Assembly (NCBI RefSeq): GCF_023231945.1
Contig: NZ_JAJLJH010000012.1
Span: 62,001 to 126,000, forward strand
Length of the DNA: 64,000 bases
Direction: 5' to 3'
From: Scleromatobacter humisilvae
Lineage (GTDB): Bacteria > Pseudomonadota > Gammaproteobacteria > Burkholderiales > Burkholderiaceae_C
The translations under genes and the position numbers were made by a program. Positions 8,671 to 18,663 of this stretch are shown here, in pieces. The notes beneath the pieces were generated by a model, which was not told the DNA's origin, did no database searches, and was given only the letters and a program-made list of their open reading frames with translations. The stretch's first letter is position 1, and the number at the start of each line of letters is the position of its first letter.

Positions 8671-9271
8671 GGGATCTCCGGAATGGCAAGGGGTAGGGCA
8701 TGGACGCCAGCACCACGGCGTAGCGCGCGGCGGCCTTGTGCGGGTTGTGGAAGGTGATGGGCTTGTCCAGCACCATCGCCAGGCAGTCGCCGGCGCCGAG
8801 GCGATGGCGCTCGTCGCCGACAGTGATGTCGATCGCGCCCTCGATGACCCAGACCTGCTGGTGCATCACCGGCTCGCGCGGGCCGGTCTCGTACGACACG
8901 CGCGCCTTCGCCGGAAACGTCACCTCGACGATCTGGATCTGCGAGCCGACGCCGCTGGGCGAGACGTTGCGCCGGACGTAGCCGGAGTGCGGGTCGCGCC
9001 ACGACGGCTGGTCGACCGCGCGCGCCACCGGGCTGGCCGACGGCTGCGGCGCGTCGAACAGCGCGGCGAGCGGGACGCCGAGGCCGGCGGCCAGCTTCTC
9101 GAGCAGCACGGCGGTCGGGCTGCTCTCGCCGCGCTCGATCAGCGAGATCATCGAGCGGCTGATGCCGCATTGCGTGGCGAGGGCCTCGAGCGACAGGCCG
9201 CCGGCCGCGCGCAGGTCGCGCACGCGCTGGGCGATGCGGGCGTTGAGGGAGTCGGGCGGCGTCTCTTCCAT
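8639..9271 (-). CDS. XRE-family transcriptional regulator with cupin domain, 210 aa
   Basis: Two-domain regulator. Residues ~10-70 form an XRE helix-turn-helix (RIAQRVRDLRAAGGLSLEAL; CGISRSMISLIERGESSPT), and residues ~125-195 form a small-molecule-binding cupin (PVMHQQVWVIEGAIDITVGD; LGAGDCLAMV). The chosen start (MEETPPDS at 9271) gives the usual family length; the longer upstream reading would run over the operator-like inverted repeat at 9282-9301. Family members sense a ligand through the cupin and often repress their own operon, here including the GNAT gene. Confidence 0.88.
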   Translation of the reverse strand: MEETPPDSLNARIAQRVRDLRAAGGLSLEALATQCGISRSMISLIERGESSPTAVLLEKLAAGLGVPLAALFDAPQPSASPVARAVDQPSWRDPHSGYVRRNVSPSGVGSQIQIVEVTFPAKARVSYETGPREPVMHQQVWVIEGAIDITVGDERHRLGAGDCLAMVLDKPITFHNPHKAAARYAVVLASMPYPLPFRRSHGEQRPSLYP

Positions 9272-9281
9272 GATGGAGGCA

Positions 9282-9301
9282 GTGTCCAATATGCTGGACA
9301 C
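9282..9301. promoter_or_regulatory. Inverted repeat, candidate operator of the XRE-cupin regulator
   Basis: Perfect 7-bp inverted repeat GTGTCCA (9282-9288) and TGGACAC (9295-9301) with a 6-base AT-rich spacer, 10 bases upstream of the regulator's start codon. Position, symmetry and spacing suit binding of an HTH dimer and autoregulation; this is inferred. Confidence 0.55.
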
Positions 9302-9580
9302 GCCGTCAAGTCGCGGCCAGGGATCGGCCCGGCCGATACCAGGCCGGGTATGGGTGGTAGCCGGGCCGTCGAAAACCTGTGGGGATTTCTCGATCGATCG
9401 TGTGGGGAATCGTCGATACGGTGTGGTGTATCGCCTCGAACCTGTCATGTCTAGACAGGAAAGTACCTCGAAGCCACCGGTATTCGCCGCATCGAAAGCG
9501 TTGCGGACACGAACAATCCGTCCATCAACAACCCTGGCTCACGGACTTCAGCGCGCGAGCTTCTGGTCGAAAACCAGCCC
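9302..9580. other. Intergenic region upstream of the chemosensory operon
   Basis: No gene seen between the XRE regulator and the first receptor. It holds several symmetric elements: ATCGGCCCGGCCGAT at 9323-9337, and TGTCTAGACA at 9448-9457 nested in CCTGTC/GACAGG (9441-9446, 9454-9459). The operon promoter must lie here, but I could not place a convincing sigma-70 or sigma-28 pair. Confidence 0.45.
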
Positions 9581-10762
9581 ATGCCAACCACCCCGAACGT
9601 CCCGTCCCGCACGACGGCTTCCGACGCGACACCGTTCCTGCAGCGCTGGCAGGCGACGGCGTTCGCGCTCGCCGCTGGCGTCGCTGGCTTCGCGTCCGGC
9701 CGCGGCATCGCGAGCGCCGTCGTCGCGACGGCCCTGGTCGCGGCCGGGGTGTCGCTCGACCGCTTGCGGCGCGCGCGTGAAGTTCGCGCGCAACGAGCCA
9801 ATGCCGAATTCCTCGCCAGCACCGACCAGCTGGGCCGCGACGTGTTGCCCGTCTGGGCCGCGCACATCGAGAACTCGCGCCAGCAGATGGAGTCCGCGGT
9901 TGCGGCGCTGACGCAGCGCTTCGCGGCCATCGTCGATCGCCTCGACCAGACCCTGCGGGCCTCCGGCCAGGACGGCGACCTCGGTCTCGCGGCCGCCTTC
10001 GCGCACAGCAAGGACGAACTGCATGGCGTGCTGACCTCGCTCAAGGACGCGATGGCCAGCAACGAGGCGATGCATGTCGAGGTGCAGAGCCTGAGCCGCT
10101 TCGTCGCCGAGCTGCAGCAGATGGCGGCCGAGGTGGCCGACATCGCCCAGCAGACCAACCTGCTCGCGATCAACGCGGCCATCGAGGCCGCGCACGCGGG
10201 CGCCGAGGGCCGTGGCTTCGCGGTGCTGGCGCAGGAGGTGCGCAAGCTGTCCGCGCTCTCGGGCGCGACTGGCCAGCGCATGGCTGACAAGGTCGGCGTG
10301 ATCGGCGAGGCGATCCGCGTCGCGCGCGATGCCGCGCTGGCCTCGGCCAGGCGCGAGGCCGCCTCGGCCCTGGCCTCCGAAGGCGCCATCAACGGCGTGC
10401 TGGACCGATTCCGCGGCGTGACCGAGGCGATGGAGGCCTCGGCCGCCGCGCTCAAGCAGGAGAGCGCCGGCATCCAGCTCGAGATCGTCGAGTCGCTGGT
10501 GCAGCTGCAGTTCCAGGACCGCGTCAGCCAGCGCATGACGCACGTGCGCCACAACATCGAGCGCCTGCCCGACCTGCTCTCGGAGAGCCGGCGCCGCTTC
10601 GACACCTCGGGCGCGCTGGCGCCCGTGGACGCCAAGGTGCTGCTCGACGAGCTCGAGGGCAGCTACGCGATGGCCGACGAGCGCGCGACGCACGCCGGCG
10701 ATGCCACGACGGCCTCGCCGGAGTCGGCCGTCGCCGAGCTCGAGGAAGTCACCTTCTTCTGA
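9581..10762 (+). CDS. Methyl-accepting chemotaxis-type protein with CheZ-like C-terminal motif, 393 aa
   Basis: First gene of the chemosensory operon. Two short hydrophobic helices lie at residues ~26-57 with no periplasmic sensor domain between them. A receptor signalling hairpin follows with the kinase-contact tip ([21 protein letters not shown], then [15 protein letters not shown]) around residues 185-225. The C-terminal part has [14 protein letters not shown], whose Asp313 and Gln317 reproduce the DxxxQ spacing of CheZ's catalytic motif (QDLTGQ). No CheR-type tether pentapeptide is present (it ends EVTFF). The ribosome-binding site is weak; the start is the first ATG before the hydrophobic region. 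It may act as an adaptor or phosphatase as well as, or instead of, a classical receptor. Confidence 0.85.
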   Translation: MPTTPNVPSRTTASDATPFLQRWQATAFALAAGVAGFASGRGIASAVVATALVAAGVSLDRLRRAREVRAQRANAEFLASTDQLGRDVLPVWAAHIENSRQQMESAVAALTQRFAAIVDRLDQTLRASGQDGDLGLAAAFAHSKDELHGVLTSLKDAMASNEAMHVEVQSLSRFVAELQQMAAEVADIAQQTNLLAINAAIEAAHAGAEGRGFAVLAQEVRKLSALSGATGQRMADKVGVIGEAIRVARDAALASARREAASALASEGAINGVLDRFRGVTEAMEASAAALKQESAGIQLEIVESLVQLQFQDRVSQRMTHVRHNIERLPDLLSESRRRFDTSGALAPVDAKVLLDELEGSYAMADERATHAGDATTASPESAVAELEEVTFF

Positions 10763-10796
10763 ATCCGTTCAAGTCAACACCCAGGAAAAGACCGAC

Positions 10797-11165
10797 ATGG
10801 CAAAGACCATCATGATCGTCGACGACTCGGCCTCGCTGCGCCAGGTCGTGGGCATCTCGCTGCGCAGCGCGGGCTACGACGTGCTCGAAGGCAGCGACGG
10901 CGCGGACGCGCTGAAGAAGCTCACCGGGCAGAAGGTGCACCTGATCATCAGCGACGTGAACATGCCCAACATGGACGGCATCTCGCTGGTCAAGGAGATC
11001 AAGAAGCTGCCGGCCTACAAGTTCACGCCTGTCGTGATGCTGACGACGGAATCGGCCGCCGGCAAGAAGGCCGAAGGCCAGGCGGCCGGCGCGAAGGCGT
11101 GGATGCTCAAGCCGTTCAACCCGCCGCAGCTGCTCGCGGTCGTCCAGAAGCTCGTGCTGCCCTGA
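10797..11165 (+). CDS. cheY: CheY-type single-domain response regulator, 122 aa
   Basis: Phosphoryl-transfer output protein of the operon's CheA. A lone receiver domain: acidic pair D9/D10 (IVDDSA), phosphoacceptor D53 (IISDVNMPNMDG), Thr83/84 (MLTTES) and Lys105 (WMLKPF), all intact. Length is that of CheY. The start ATG at 10797 has AGGAA upstream. It sits between the first receptor and the STAS gene. Whether it acts on the flagellar motor or another output cannot be told from sequence, since other CheY copies probably exist elsewhere in the genome. Confidence 0.93.
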   Translation: MAKTIMIVDDSASLRQVVGISLRSAGYDVLEGSDGADALKKLTGQKVHLIISDVNMPNMDGISLVKEIKKLPAYKFTPVVMLTTESAAGKKAEGQAAGAKAWMLKPFNPPQLLAVVQKLVLP

Positions 11166-11235
11166 CTCCGGTCAGCGTGAACGAGACATGCGGGCGCGCG
11201 AGTTCTCGCTAACCAACAAGTGCAACGGAAACGAG

Positions 11236-11529
11236 ATGAGCACGACTTCCACCTGCTTTCGAATCGACGGCGAGCTGACGATCTACCGCGCGGCCGAGCT
11301 GGCCGTGGCCATGAAGGCGGCGCTCGCCGACGTGCCTGGCGGCGGCGCGTTCGAGGTCGACCTGTCCGGCGTCACCGAAATGGACAGCGCCGGCGTGCAG
11401 CTGCTGATGTCCGCCCGGCGCAGCGCGCAGGAGTCCGGCCGCACGCTGCGCGTCGCGGGCGGCAGCCCCGCGGTCGCCGAGGTGTTCCAGACCTTGCAGC
11501 TCGCGTCGCATTTCGACGCCGCACATTGA
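11236..11529 (+). CDS. STAS-domain protein of the chemosensory operon, 97 aa
   Basis: Small cytoplasmic STAS (anti-sigma-factor-antagonist-like) protein. The family's conserved strand-loop is [22 protein letters not shown], with Ser51 in the DSAG motif at the place phosphorylated in SpoIIAA-type proteins. The ATG at 11236 is preferred over the upstream 11188 start for family length and the GGA upstream. It lies between cheY and cheA, with cheA starting 8 bases after its stop. STAS proteins occur in some non-flagellar-type chemosensory operons; a role as alternative phospho-acceptor or scaffold is inferred. Confidence 0.85.
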   Translation: MSTTSTCFRIDGELTIYRAAELAVAMKAALADVPGGGAFEVDLSGVTEMDSAGVQLLMSARRSAQESGRTLRVAGGSPAVAEVFQTLQLASHFDAAH

Positions 11530-11537
11530 GGCACGCG

Positions 11538-13703
11538 ATGGCCAACGACATCAATCTGGACCAGGTCCTCCACACCTTCATCGTCGAGGCGCGCGAGCTG
11601 CTCGAGGACATGGAAGCCGCCTTGCTGCGCGTCGCCGACGAGGCCGACCCGCGCGAGAGCATCCATGCGATCTTCCGCGCGGCGCACACGATCAAGGGCT
11701 CGTCCGGACTGTTCGGCCTCGACGCCGTCGTCACGTTCACCCACGTCGTCGAAAGCGTCCTCGACCGGGTGCGCGACGGTGCCGTGAGCCTCGACGAATC
11801 GCTCGTGCCGTTGATGTTGTCCAGCGGCGACTACATCGGCCGCCTGGTCGATGCCGTCGAACGCGGCGAGCCGCAGGCCGATCCGAAGACGGAGCCCGAG
11901 GGCGCGGCCTTGCTCGAACGCCTGCAGAAATATCTTGTCGAACAGGACGCGCCAGTGGCGGCAACGGCGTCGACGGGCGCCACGACCGCGACCGCGGGCG
12001 GCGCGGCGCACTGGCACCTGTCTCTGCGGTTCGGGCCCGACGTCCTGCGCAACGGCATGGATCCGTTGTCGTTCATCCGCTACCTGGCCACGCTGGGCAC
12101 CATCGAGCACATCGTCACGCTGCCCGATGCCGTCCCCGGCCTCGACGCGCTCGACCCGGAGGGCTGCTGCCTCGGCTTCGAGATCGGCTTCCTGACGACC
12201 GTCGACAAGGCCGCGATCGAGAACGTGTTCGAATTCGTGATCGACGACTGCGCGCTGCGCATCGTGCCGCCCGGCAGCCAGGTCGAGCAATACATCGAGC
12301 TGATCCGCAGCCAGCCCGAGGGGCCGAGCCGGCTCGGCGAGATCCTGGTGCGCTGCGGCAGCGTCACGGCGCGCGAACTCGAGACGGCGCTGCGTTCGCA
12401 GGCGGACAGCACGCCCGCGCAGAAGATCGGGGCCATCCTCGCCGAGCAGGGCAAGGTCGCGCCACAGGTCGTCGAGGCGGCGCTCGCCAGGCAGAAGCAG
12501 GTCAAGGAGACGCGCGCGCCGGAGAGCCAGTCCGTGCGTGTCGACGCCGACAAGCTCGATCGCCTGATCAACCTCGTCGGCGAGCTGATCATCGCCGCCG
12601 CCGGCGCCAACCTCGTTGCGAAGCGCACGCGCAACCTCGAATTGATCGAGCGCAACTCGACGCTCTCCGACCTGGTCGAGGAAGTGCGCGACAGCGCGCT
12701 GCAGCTGCGCATGGTCAAGATCGGCGGCACGTTCGCGCGCTTCAAGCGCGTGGTGCACGATGTCGCGCGGGAACTCGGCAAGGACATCGAGCTTGCCGTC
12801 AGCGGCGAGGACACCGAGCTCGACAAGACCGTCGTCGAGAAGATCGGCGACCCGTTGATGCACCTCGTGCGCAACGCGATGGACCATGGCATCGACGCGC
12901 CCGAGCTGCGCGCCGCACGCGGCAAGCCGGCCACCGGCACCGTCTCGCTCAACGCGTTCCACGACTCGGGCAGCATCGTCATCCAGGTGGGCGACGACGG
13001 CGGCGGGCTCGACCGCGAGAAGATCCTGGCCAAGGGCATCGAGCGCGGCCTGGTCGAGCCGGGGCGCGCGATGAGCGACGCCGAGGTCTACGCGCTGATC
13101 TTCGAGCCCGGATTCTCGACGGCGGAACAGATCACCAACCTGTCGGGCCGCGGCGTCGGCATGGACGTCGTCAAGCGCAACATCGCGGCGCTGCGCGGCA
13201 ATGTCGCCATCGCGAGCGAGCCCGGTCGCGGCACCACGGTCACGGTGCGCCTGCCGCTGACGCTGGCCATCATCAACGGCTTCCAGGTCGCGGTGGGCAA
13301 GTCGGTGTTCGTCGTGCCGATGGACATGGTCGACGAGTGCGTGGAGTTCTCCGCCGAGGCGGGACACGACTACACCGACTTGCGCGGCCAGGTGCTGCCG
13401 TTCGTGCGCCTGCGCGAACTGTTCGACGTGCCGGGCACCGCCTCGACCCGCCAGAACATCGTCGTCGTCAAGCACGCCGGCCAGAAGTTCGGCCTGGTCG
13501 TCGACGGCTTGCTGGGCGAGGCGCAGACGGTCATCAAGCCGCTGTCACGCATGTTCGCGCAGGTGCGCGGCATCAGCGGCTCCAGCATCCTCGGCAGCGG
13601 CGACGTCGCGCTGATCCTCGACGTGCCGCTGCTGCTGCAGGAGGCACAGGAAGCCCGCAGCGTCGCGGCGCGCCACGCCGAGAGCCTCGCGGCCGGCCAA
13701 TGA
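11538..13703 (+). CDS. cheA: Chemotaxis histidine kinase CheA, 721 aa
   Basis: Central kinase of the system. In order: HPt/P1 domain with phosphorylated His50 ([10 protein letters not shown]); a middle region; two short tandem repeats at ~266-326 ([20 protein letters not shown] and [20 protein letters not shown]); the dimerisation segment from ~334 ([17 protein letters not shown]); the ATPase with N-box [12 protein letters not shown] near 441, GDDGGGLD and [13 protein letters not shown]; and a CheW-like P5 domain from ~580. All catalytic motifs are present. The paired repeats resemble the N-terminal helical module of GspE/PilB-type ATPases. The start ATG at 11538 is 8 bases after the STAS gene. 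The stop overlaps an ATG that reads into the next receptor. Confidence 0.95.
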   Translation: MANDINLDQVLHTFIVEARELLEDMEAALLRVADEADPRESIHAIFRAAHTIKGSSGLFGLDAVVTFTHVVESVLDRVRDGAVSLDESLVPLMLSSGDYIGRLVDAVERGEPQADPKTEPEGAALLERLQKYLVEQDAPVAATASTGATTATAGGAAHWHLSLRFGPDVLRNGMDPLSFIRYLATLGTIEHIVTLPDAVPGLDALDPEGCCLGFEIGFLTTVDKAAIENVFEFVIDDCALRIVPPGSQVEQYIELIRSQPEGPSRLGEILVRCGSVTARELETALRSQADSTPAQKIGAILAEQGKVAPQVVEAALARQKQVKETRAPESQSVRVDADKLDRLINLVGELIIAAAGANLVAKRTRNLELIERNSTLSDLVEEVRDSALQLRMVKIGGTFARFKRVVHDVARELGKDIELAVSGEDTELDKTVVEKIGDPLMHLVRNAMDHGIDAPELRAARGKPATGTVSLNAFHDSGSIVIQVGDDGGGLDREKILAKGIERGLVEPGRAMSDAEVYALIFEPGFSTAEQITNLSGRGVGMDVVKRNIAALRGNVAIASEPGRGTTVTVRLPLTLAIINGFQVAVGKSVFVVPMDMVDECVEFSAEAGHDYTDLRGQVLPFVRLRELFDVPGTASTRQNIVVVKHAGQKFGLVVDGLLGEAQTVIKPLSRMFAQVRGISGSSILGSGDVALILDVPLLLQEAQEARSVAARHAESLAAGQ

Positions 13704-13744
13704 CAAGCCTCCAGGCTCACACATCCAATCCAGGGAAGACCACC

Positions 13745-15427
13745 ATGTTCGCAAACCTCAAGCTCGGGACGAAGCTGTTCGGCTCGTTCCTCATCGTGCT
13801 GGCCCTGATGCTGGCTCTTGGCCTCTACGCCGTCACGCAGCTGGCGACCGTCAACGGGTCGACCGTCGACCTGGCCACGAACTGGCTTCCCAGCGTTCGC
13901 AACCTGATCGAGATCAAGGCCAACGTCAATCACCAGCGGGTGTACGAGTACCGCATCGCGTTGGCGAAGGATCCGGCCGAACTCGCGCCCGCGCTGAAGG
14001 ACATGGATGGCAAGGTGGCCGCGCTCAAGCAGTTTGACGACGCCTATGCGAAGCTGATCTCGTCGCCTGACGAGAAGCAGCTCTACGATGCCTACGCGTC
14101 TCGCCGCGACGAGTTCCTGCGCCTGCAGACCAAGGAGATCGAACTCGCGAGCGACCACAAGCAGGCCGACGCGGAGGCGGCGATCAATGGCGAGCTGAGG
14201 CAGCGCTACGATGACCTGCGCGTCTCCCTCAACAAGCTCTCGGAATTCAACGTCGAAGGCGGCACCAAGGCCTCGGCCGAGGCGGGCGTGGTGTACGCCA
14301 ACGCGCGTCGCTGGACGATCGGGGCGCTGGCGGGCTGCAGCCTGCTGGCGCTTGGCCTGGCGTTCCTCATCACGCGGTCGTTGATCAGGCAGCTCGGCGG
14401 CGAGCCGGCGTTCGTCGCCGAGATCGCGAATCGCGTCTCGGACGGCGACCTGACGATGTCGATCCAGACCCGTGCCAACGACGACTCCAGCGTGCTGTTC
14501 GCGATGCACAAGATGGTCGACAAGCTGTCCCTGGTCGTGACCGAGGTCAACGGTGGCGCGGAGGCGCTGGCGGGCGCGTCGGAAGAGGTGAGCGCGACGG
14601 CGCAGTCGCTTTCGCAGGCCGCCAGCGAGCAGGCCGCGGGCGTCGAGGAGACGAGCGCGTCGATGGAGCAGATGACGGCGTCGATCTCGCAGAACACCGA
14701 GAACGCCAAGGTCACCGACGGCATGGCCACCAAGGCCGCCAGCGAGGCCAGCGAAGGCGGCGAGGCGGTCAAGGCCACGGTCGTGGCGATGAAGCAGATC
14801 GCGCAGAAGATCGGCATCATCGACGACATCGCCTACCAGACCAACCTGCTGGCGCTGAACGCGGCCATCGAGGCGGCTCGCGCGGGCGAGCACGGCAAGG
14901 GCTTCGCGGTGGTGGCCGCGGAAGTGCGCAAGCTGGCCGAGCGCAGCCAGGTGGCGGCCGAGGAGATCGCCAACGTCGCGAGCTCCAGCGTCGAACTGGC
15001 CGAGAAGGCGGGCCACCTGCTCGACACGATCGTGCCCAACATCCGCAAGACGTCGGACCTGGTGCAGGAGATCACGGCGGCGTCGGAGGAGCAGTCCTCG
15101 GGCGTGGGCCAGATCAACGCGGCCATCGTGCAGCTGAGCCAGACGACGCAGCAGAACGCGTCGAGCTCGGAGGAACTTGCCGCGACGGCCGAGGAGATGA
15201 GCTCGCAGGCCGAGCAGCTGCAGCAGACGATGTCGTTCTTCAAGCTCGCGGGCGTGGCCGGCGTCGCGCACGTGCGCGCGGCCAGCGCCACGATCGCGAC
15301 GGCGCGCAAGTCCGCGGCGCGCGGCAAGCCGGCGCCGTCGCGGTTCGCCGCCGCCGCGTCTGCTCGCCCGGCCGCCGCCGCGAGCGAGGGCGCGGATGTC
15401 GACGAATCCCACTTCGCCCGCTTCTGA
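13745..15427 (+). CDS. Methyl-accepting chemotaxis protein, 560 aa
   Basis: Transmembrane chemoreceptor. TM1 is at ~10-32, followed by a periplasmic four-helix-bundle-type sensor of about 155 residues, TM2 at ~190-210, a HAMP-like linker ([15 protein letters not shown]...VSDGDLTM) and the cytoplasmic hairpin with tip [23 protein letters not shown]. It ends HFARF, which fits the relaxed CheR/CheB tether pattern (aromatic, two residues, aromatic). The start ATG at 13745 has AGGGAAG upstream; an in-frame ATG at 13700 overlaps the cheA stop and would add 15 residues. From 14519 on, its DNA is nearly identical to the other transmembrane receptor of the operon. Confidence 0.93.
   Translation: MFANLKLGTKLFGSFLIVLALMLALGLYAVTQLATVNGSTVDLATNWLPSVRNLIEIKANVNHQRVYEYRIALAKDPAELAPALKDMDGKVAALKQFDDAYAKLISSPDEKQLYDAYASRRDEFLRLQTKEIELASDHKQADAEAAINGELRQRYDDLRVSLNKLSEFNVEGGTKASAEAGVVYANARRWTIGALAGCSLLALGLAFLITRSLIRQLGGEPAFVAEIANRVSDGDLTMSIQTRANDDSSVLFAMHKMVDKLSLVVTEVNGGAEALAGASEEVSATAQSLSQAASEQAAGVEETSASMEQMTASISQNTENAKVTDGMATKAASEASEGGEAVKATVVAMKQIAQKIGIIDDIAYQTNLLALNAAIEAARAGEHGKGFAVVAAEVRKLAERSQVAAEEIANVASSSVELAEKAGHLLDTIVPNIRKTSDLVQEITAASEEQSSGVGQINAAIVQLSQTTQQNASSSEELAATAEEMSSQAEQLQQTMSFFKLAGVAGVAHVRAASATIATARKSAARGKPAPSRFAAAASARPAAAASEGADVDESHFARF
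14519..15350 (+). repeat. Long direct repeat, copy 1 (receptor signalling domain)
   Basis: About 830 bp of near-identical sequence shared with 16901-17732 at a constant offset of 2382 bases without indels. It encodes the methylation helices, kinase-contact tip and C-terminal linker of the two operon receptors. Only scattered, mostly silent differences are seen. Confidence 0.9.
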
Positions 15428-15441
15428 AGGAGCAGCCAGCC

Positions 15442-15957
15442 ATGAACGCCAACGCTTCCCGCGCGGTCGAGACCGAGCCCGCGCAATACCTGACCTTCAT
15501 GCTCGCGCAGGAGCAGTTCGCCATCGGCATCCTGGGCATCAAGGAGATCATCGAGTACCAGGGCGTCACCGAAGTCCCGATGATGCCGCCGTGCGTGCGC
15601 GGCGTGATCAACCTGCGCGGCGCCGTCGTGCCGGTCGTCGACCTGCTCGCGCGCTTCGGCCGCCCGTCCAGCGCGGTGACCAAGCGCACCTGCGTCGTCA
15701 TCGTCGAGGCCGCGTGCGGCGCGGACGAGCGCCAGGTGATGGGCCTGCTCGTCGACGCGGTCAACGAGGTGCTGGACATCGCCAGCGTCGACATCGAGCC
15801 GCCGCCGGCCTTCGGCGCGCGCCTGCGCAGCGACTTCATCCACGGCGTCGGCAAGGTGCGCGGCAAGTTCGTGCTGCTGCTCGACGTCGACCGCGCGCTG
15901 TCCATCGACGAGATCGCCGGCTTCGTCGAAGCTGCCGCGGAACCCATCGCCGCCTGA
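15442..15957 (+). CDS. cheW: Chemotaxis adaptor CheW, 171 aa
   Basis: Adaptor that links receptors to CheA. A single CheW SH3-like domain: [22 protein letters not shown] at the start, the [27 protein letters not shown] core, and the [14 protein letters not shown] and [13 protein letters not shown] strands. The start ATG at 15442 has AAGGAG at good spacing. It lies between the two transmembrane receptors. The C-terminal tail after residue ~150 is Ala/Glu-rich. It is the only CheW in this operon, apart from the CheW-like domain of CheA. Confidence 0.95.
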   Translation: MNANASRAVETEPAQYLTFMLAQEQFAIGILGIKEIIEYQGVTEVPMMPPCVRGVINLRGAVVPVVDLLARFGRPSSAVTKRTCVVIVEAACGADERQVMGLLVDAVNEVLDIASVDIEPPPAFGARLRSDFIHGVGKVRGKFVLLLDVDRALSIDEIAGFVEAAAEPIAA

Positions 15958-15994
15958 CCCCAGGTCTCCGATTTTCAAGAACCAAGGAATTCCC

Positions 15995-17812
15995 ATGTTC
16001 GGCAATCTCAAGGTCGGCACCCGGCTGGCGCTCGGCTTCGGCACGGTCGTCGTGCTGCTGCTCGTCATCTCCGTCACCAGCGTGCTGCGGCTGTCCAGCA
16101 TCAACGCGGCGACCACGGTCATCATGGAGGACCGCTATCCCAAGGTCGTGCTCGCCAACGACATCCTCCAGCACACGATCGACAACGGGCGCCAGATGCG
16201 CTCGATGGTGCTCGCAGCCGGCGATGCCGAGGCCGACCAGTACAAGCAGAAGATCACCGCCAATCGCGCCAGCAACAACGAGAGCCTGAGCAAGCTCGAG
16301 GCCGAGCTGCACAGCGACCGGGGCCGCGCGATCGTCAAGGACATCGCCGACAAGCGCGCCGCGCTCGGCCAGCTCTACGAGCCGTTCTACGCGCTCGTGA
16401 AGTCCGACAAGGCCAAGGCCGCGGAATTCCTGCGCGTGCAGGTCATTCCGGCGAACACCGCGCAGGAGCAGGCGCTGCGCGAACTCGTCAAGTTCCAGAG
16501 CGAGCAGATGGAACAGTCGCGCGTCGAGGCAACCGCGGTCTACGGCGAGACGCGAACCGTCGTGATCGCGCTGTCGGTGATCGCCACGCTGCTGGCCGCA
16601 GGCATCGGCCTGCTCATCACGCGCAACCTGATCAACGTGCTGGGCGGCGAGCCGGCCTATGCGGCGGATGTCATGCGCAAGGTCGCGACCGGCGACTTCA
16701 CCGTCGACGTCGCCGTGCGCGCCAACGACACCAGCAGCCTGCTCTACACGACGCGCCAGATGGTGCAGTCGGCCGGCGACAGCGTCAACGACGTCGTGCG
16801 CGTGATGGGCGCGATGGCCTCGGGCGACCTGACGCAGACGATCACCAAGTCCTACACCGGCTCGTTCGCCGAGATGAAGGACTACGTCAACGAGACCGTC
16901 GACAAGCTCTCGCAGGTCGTGACCGAGGTCAACGGCGGCGCGGAGGCGCTGGCGGGCGCGTCTGAAGAGGTGAGCGCGACGGCGCAGTCGCTGTCGCAGG
17001 CCGCCAGCGAGCAGGCGGCGGGCGTCGAGGAGACGAGCGCGTCGATGGAACAGATGACGGCCTCGATCTCGCAGAACACCGAGAACGCCAAGGTCACCGA
17101 CGGCATGGCCACCAAGGCCGCCAGCGAGGCCAGCGAAGGCGGCGAGGCGGTCAAGGCCACGGTGGTGGCGATGAAGCAGATCGCGCAGAAGATCGGCATC
17201 ATCGACGACATCGCCTACCAGACCAACCTGCTGGCGCTGAACGCGGCCATCGAGGCGGCGCGCGCGGGCGAGCACGGCAAGGGCTTTGCGGTGGTGGCCG
17301 CGGAAGTGCGCAAGCTGGCCGAACGCAGCCAGGTGGCGGCCGAGGAGATCGCCAACGTCGCGAGCTCCAGCGTCGAACTCGCCGAGAAGGCGGGCCACCT
17401 GCTCGACACGATCGTGCCCAACATCCGCAAGACGTCGGACCTGGTGCAGGAGATCACGGCGGCGTCGGAGGAGCAGTCCTCGGGCGTGGGCCAGATCAAC
17501 GCGGCCATCGTGCAGCTGAGCCAGACGACGCAGCAGAACGCGTCGAGCTCGGAGGAACTTGCCGCGACGGCCGAGGAGATGAGCTCGCAGGCCGAGCAGC
17601 TGCAGCAGACGATGTCCTTCTTCAAGCTCGCGGGCGTGACCGGCGTCGCGCACGTGCGCGCGGCCAGCGCCACGATCGCGACGGCGCGCAAGTCCTCGAC
17701 GCGCGGCAAGCCGGCGCCGGCGCGGTTCGCCGCATCCTCGTCCGTGCGCCTGCCCAAGGCGGTCGCGAACGACGGCGCGGACGTCGACGAAGCCGACTTC
17801 GCGCGCTTCTGA
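15995..17812 (+). CDS. Methyl-accepting chemotaxis protein, 605 aa
   Basis: Second transmembrane receptor of the operon. TM1 is at ~8-32, a periplasmic four-helix-bundle-type sensor at ~33-185, TM2 at ~187-207, then a HAMP ([26 protein letters not shown]) and a second HAMP-like unit ([21 protein letters not shown]) before the signalling hairpin. The sensor region is unlike that of the 13745 receptor, but everything after residue ~303 is almost the same. It ends DFARF, fitting the tether pentapeptide pattern. The start ATG at 15995 has AAGGAA upstream. Confidence 0.93.
   Translation: MFGNLKVGTRLALGFGTVVVLLLVISVTSVLRLSSINAATTVIMEDRYPKVVLANDILQHTIDNGRQMRSMVLAAGDAEADQYKQKITANRASNNESLSKLEAELHSDRGRAIVKDIADKRAALGQLYEPFYALVKSDKAKAAEFLRVQVIPANTAQEQALRELVKFQSEQMEQSRVEATAVYGETRTVVIALSVIATLLAAGIGLLITRNLINVLGGEPAYAADVMRKVATGDFTVDVAVRANDTSSLLYTTRQMVQSAGDSVNDVVRVMGAMASGDLTQTITKSYTGSFAEMKDYVNETVDKLSQVVTEVNGGAEALAGASEEVSATAQSLSQAASEQAAGVEETSASMEQMTASISQNTENAKVTDGMATKAASEASEGGEAVKATVVAMKQIAQKIGIIDDIAYQTNLLALNAAIEAARAGEHGKGFAVVAAEVRKLAERSQVAAEEIANVASSSVELAEKAGHLLDTIVPNIRKTSDLVQEITAASEEQSSGVGQINAAIVQLSQTTQQNASSSEELAATAEEMSSQAEQLQQTMSFFKLAGVTGVAHVRAASATIATARKSSTRGKPAPARFAASSSVRLPKAVANDGADVDEADFARF
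16901..17732 (+). repeat. Long direct repeat, copy 2 (receptor signalling domain)
   Basis: Partner of 14519-15350. Similarity starts at the codons for [16 protein letters not shown] and fades in the linker after RGKPAP.RFAA. The abrupt shared block next to unrelated sensor halves suggests duplication followed by gene conversion. Confidence 0.9.
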
Positions 17813-17851
17813 CCGGACGGACGTGACTGCGCGCCTGCCGCGGCTATCCCC

Positions 17852-18658
17852 ATGAACACGATCACCGACACCGAGTTCTCCCGCTTCCAGCGCTTCATCT
17901 ACGACGCCGCCGGCATCACGCTGTCGCCGGCGAAGAAGGCGCTGGTCTGCGGGCGCCTGTCCAAGCGGCTGCAGGCGCACCGCCTCGACAGCTTTGGCGC
18001 CTACTTCGAGCTGCTCTCGAGCGGTCGCGAGGACGCCGAGGTGCAGACCGCGGTGGACCTGCTCACGACCAACGAGACCTACTTCTTTCGAGAGCCCAAG
18101 CATTTCGAGCTGCTGCGCACGCTCGCGACGCAGGCGCGCGGACGGCCGCAGCCGTTCCGCGTCTGGAGCGCCGCGAGCTCGAGCGGCGAGGAGTGCTACA
18201 GCATCGCGATGGTGCTGGCCGACTGCCTGGACGCGTCGCAGACGGCGTGGGACGTCGTCGGCTCCGACATCAGCACGCGCGTTCTGCGCCGCGCGCGAAC
18301 GGGCCACTACCCGCTCGAACGCGCTCGCAACATCCCGCCCGCGTACCTCAAGCGCTATTGCCTGCGCGGGCAGGGCGAGCAGGACGGCACGCTGCTGGTG
18401 GAGCGCCGGCTGCGCAGCCGCGTGAGCTTCGCGCAGGTCAACCTCAACACCGAGCTGCCGCGGCTCGGCACCTTCGACGTCGTCTTCCTGCGCAACGTGA
18501 TGATCTACTTCAACGGCGACACCAAGCGCCAGGTCGTCGCGCGCGTGCTGTCGCTGCTCAAGCCGGGCGGCCACCTGTTCATCGGCCACTCCGAGAGCCT
18601 GAACGACATCAGCACCGCCGTCGAGCAGCTCGCGCCGTCGATCTACTGCAAGCCGTGA
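17852..18658 (+). CDS. cheR: Chemotaxis receptor methyltransferase CheR, 268 aa
   Basis: S-adenosylmethionine-dependent enzyme that methylates receptor glutamates for adaptation. The N-terminal all-helical domain ([40 protein letters not shown]) is followed by the SAM-binding domain with [29 protein letters not shown], and [13 protein letters not shown]. Length and order match CheR. The stop TGA overlaps a possible GTG start of cheD. With cheD and cheB next, it forms the adaptation module. Confidence 0.95.
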   Translation: MNTITDTEFSRFQRFIYDAAGITLSPAKKALVCGRLSKRLQAHRLDSFGAYFELLSSGREDAEVQTAVDLLTTNETYFFREPKHFELLRTLATQARGRPQPFRVWSAASSSGEECYSIAMVLADCLDASQTAWDVVGSDISTRVLRRARTGHYPLERARNIPPAYLKRYCLRGQGEQDGTLLVERRLRSRVSFAQVNLNTELPRLGTFDVVFLRNVMIYFNGDTKRQVVARVLSLLKPGGHLFIGHSESLNDISTAVEQLAPSIYCKP

Positions 18659-18663
18659 CGGCG

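Noticed and set aside
9332-9339. GCCGATAC as a second sigma-28 -10 element before the chemosensory operon
   Set aside because: No TAAA-like element lies 11 bases upstream, and the sequence is part of a GC-rich palindrome.
13370-15412. Long minus-strand frames across the chemosensory operon
   Set aside because: They are His/Arg/Leu-rich mirror frames of high-GC plus-strand genes that carry clear Che domains.
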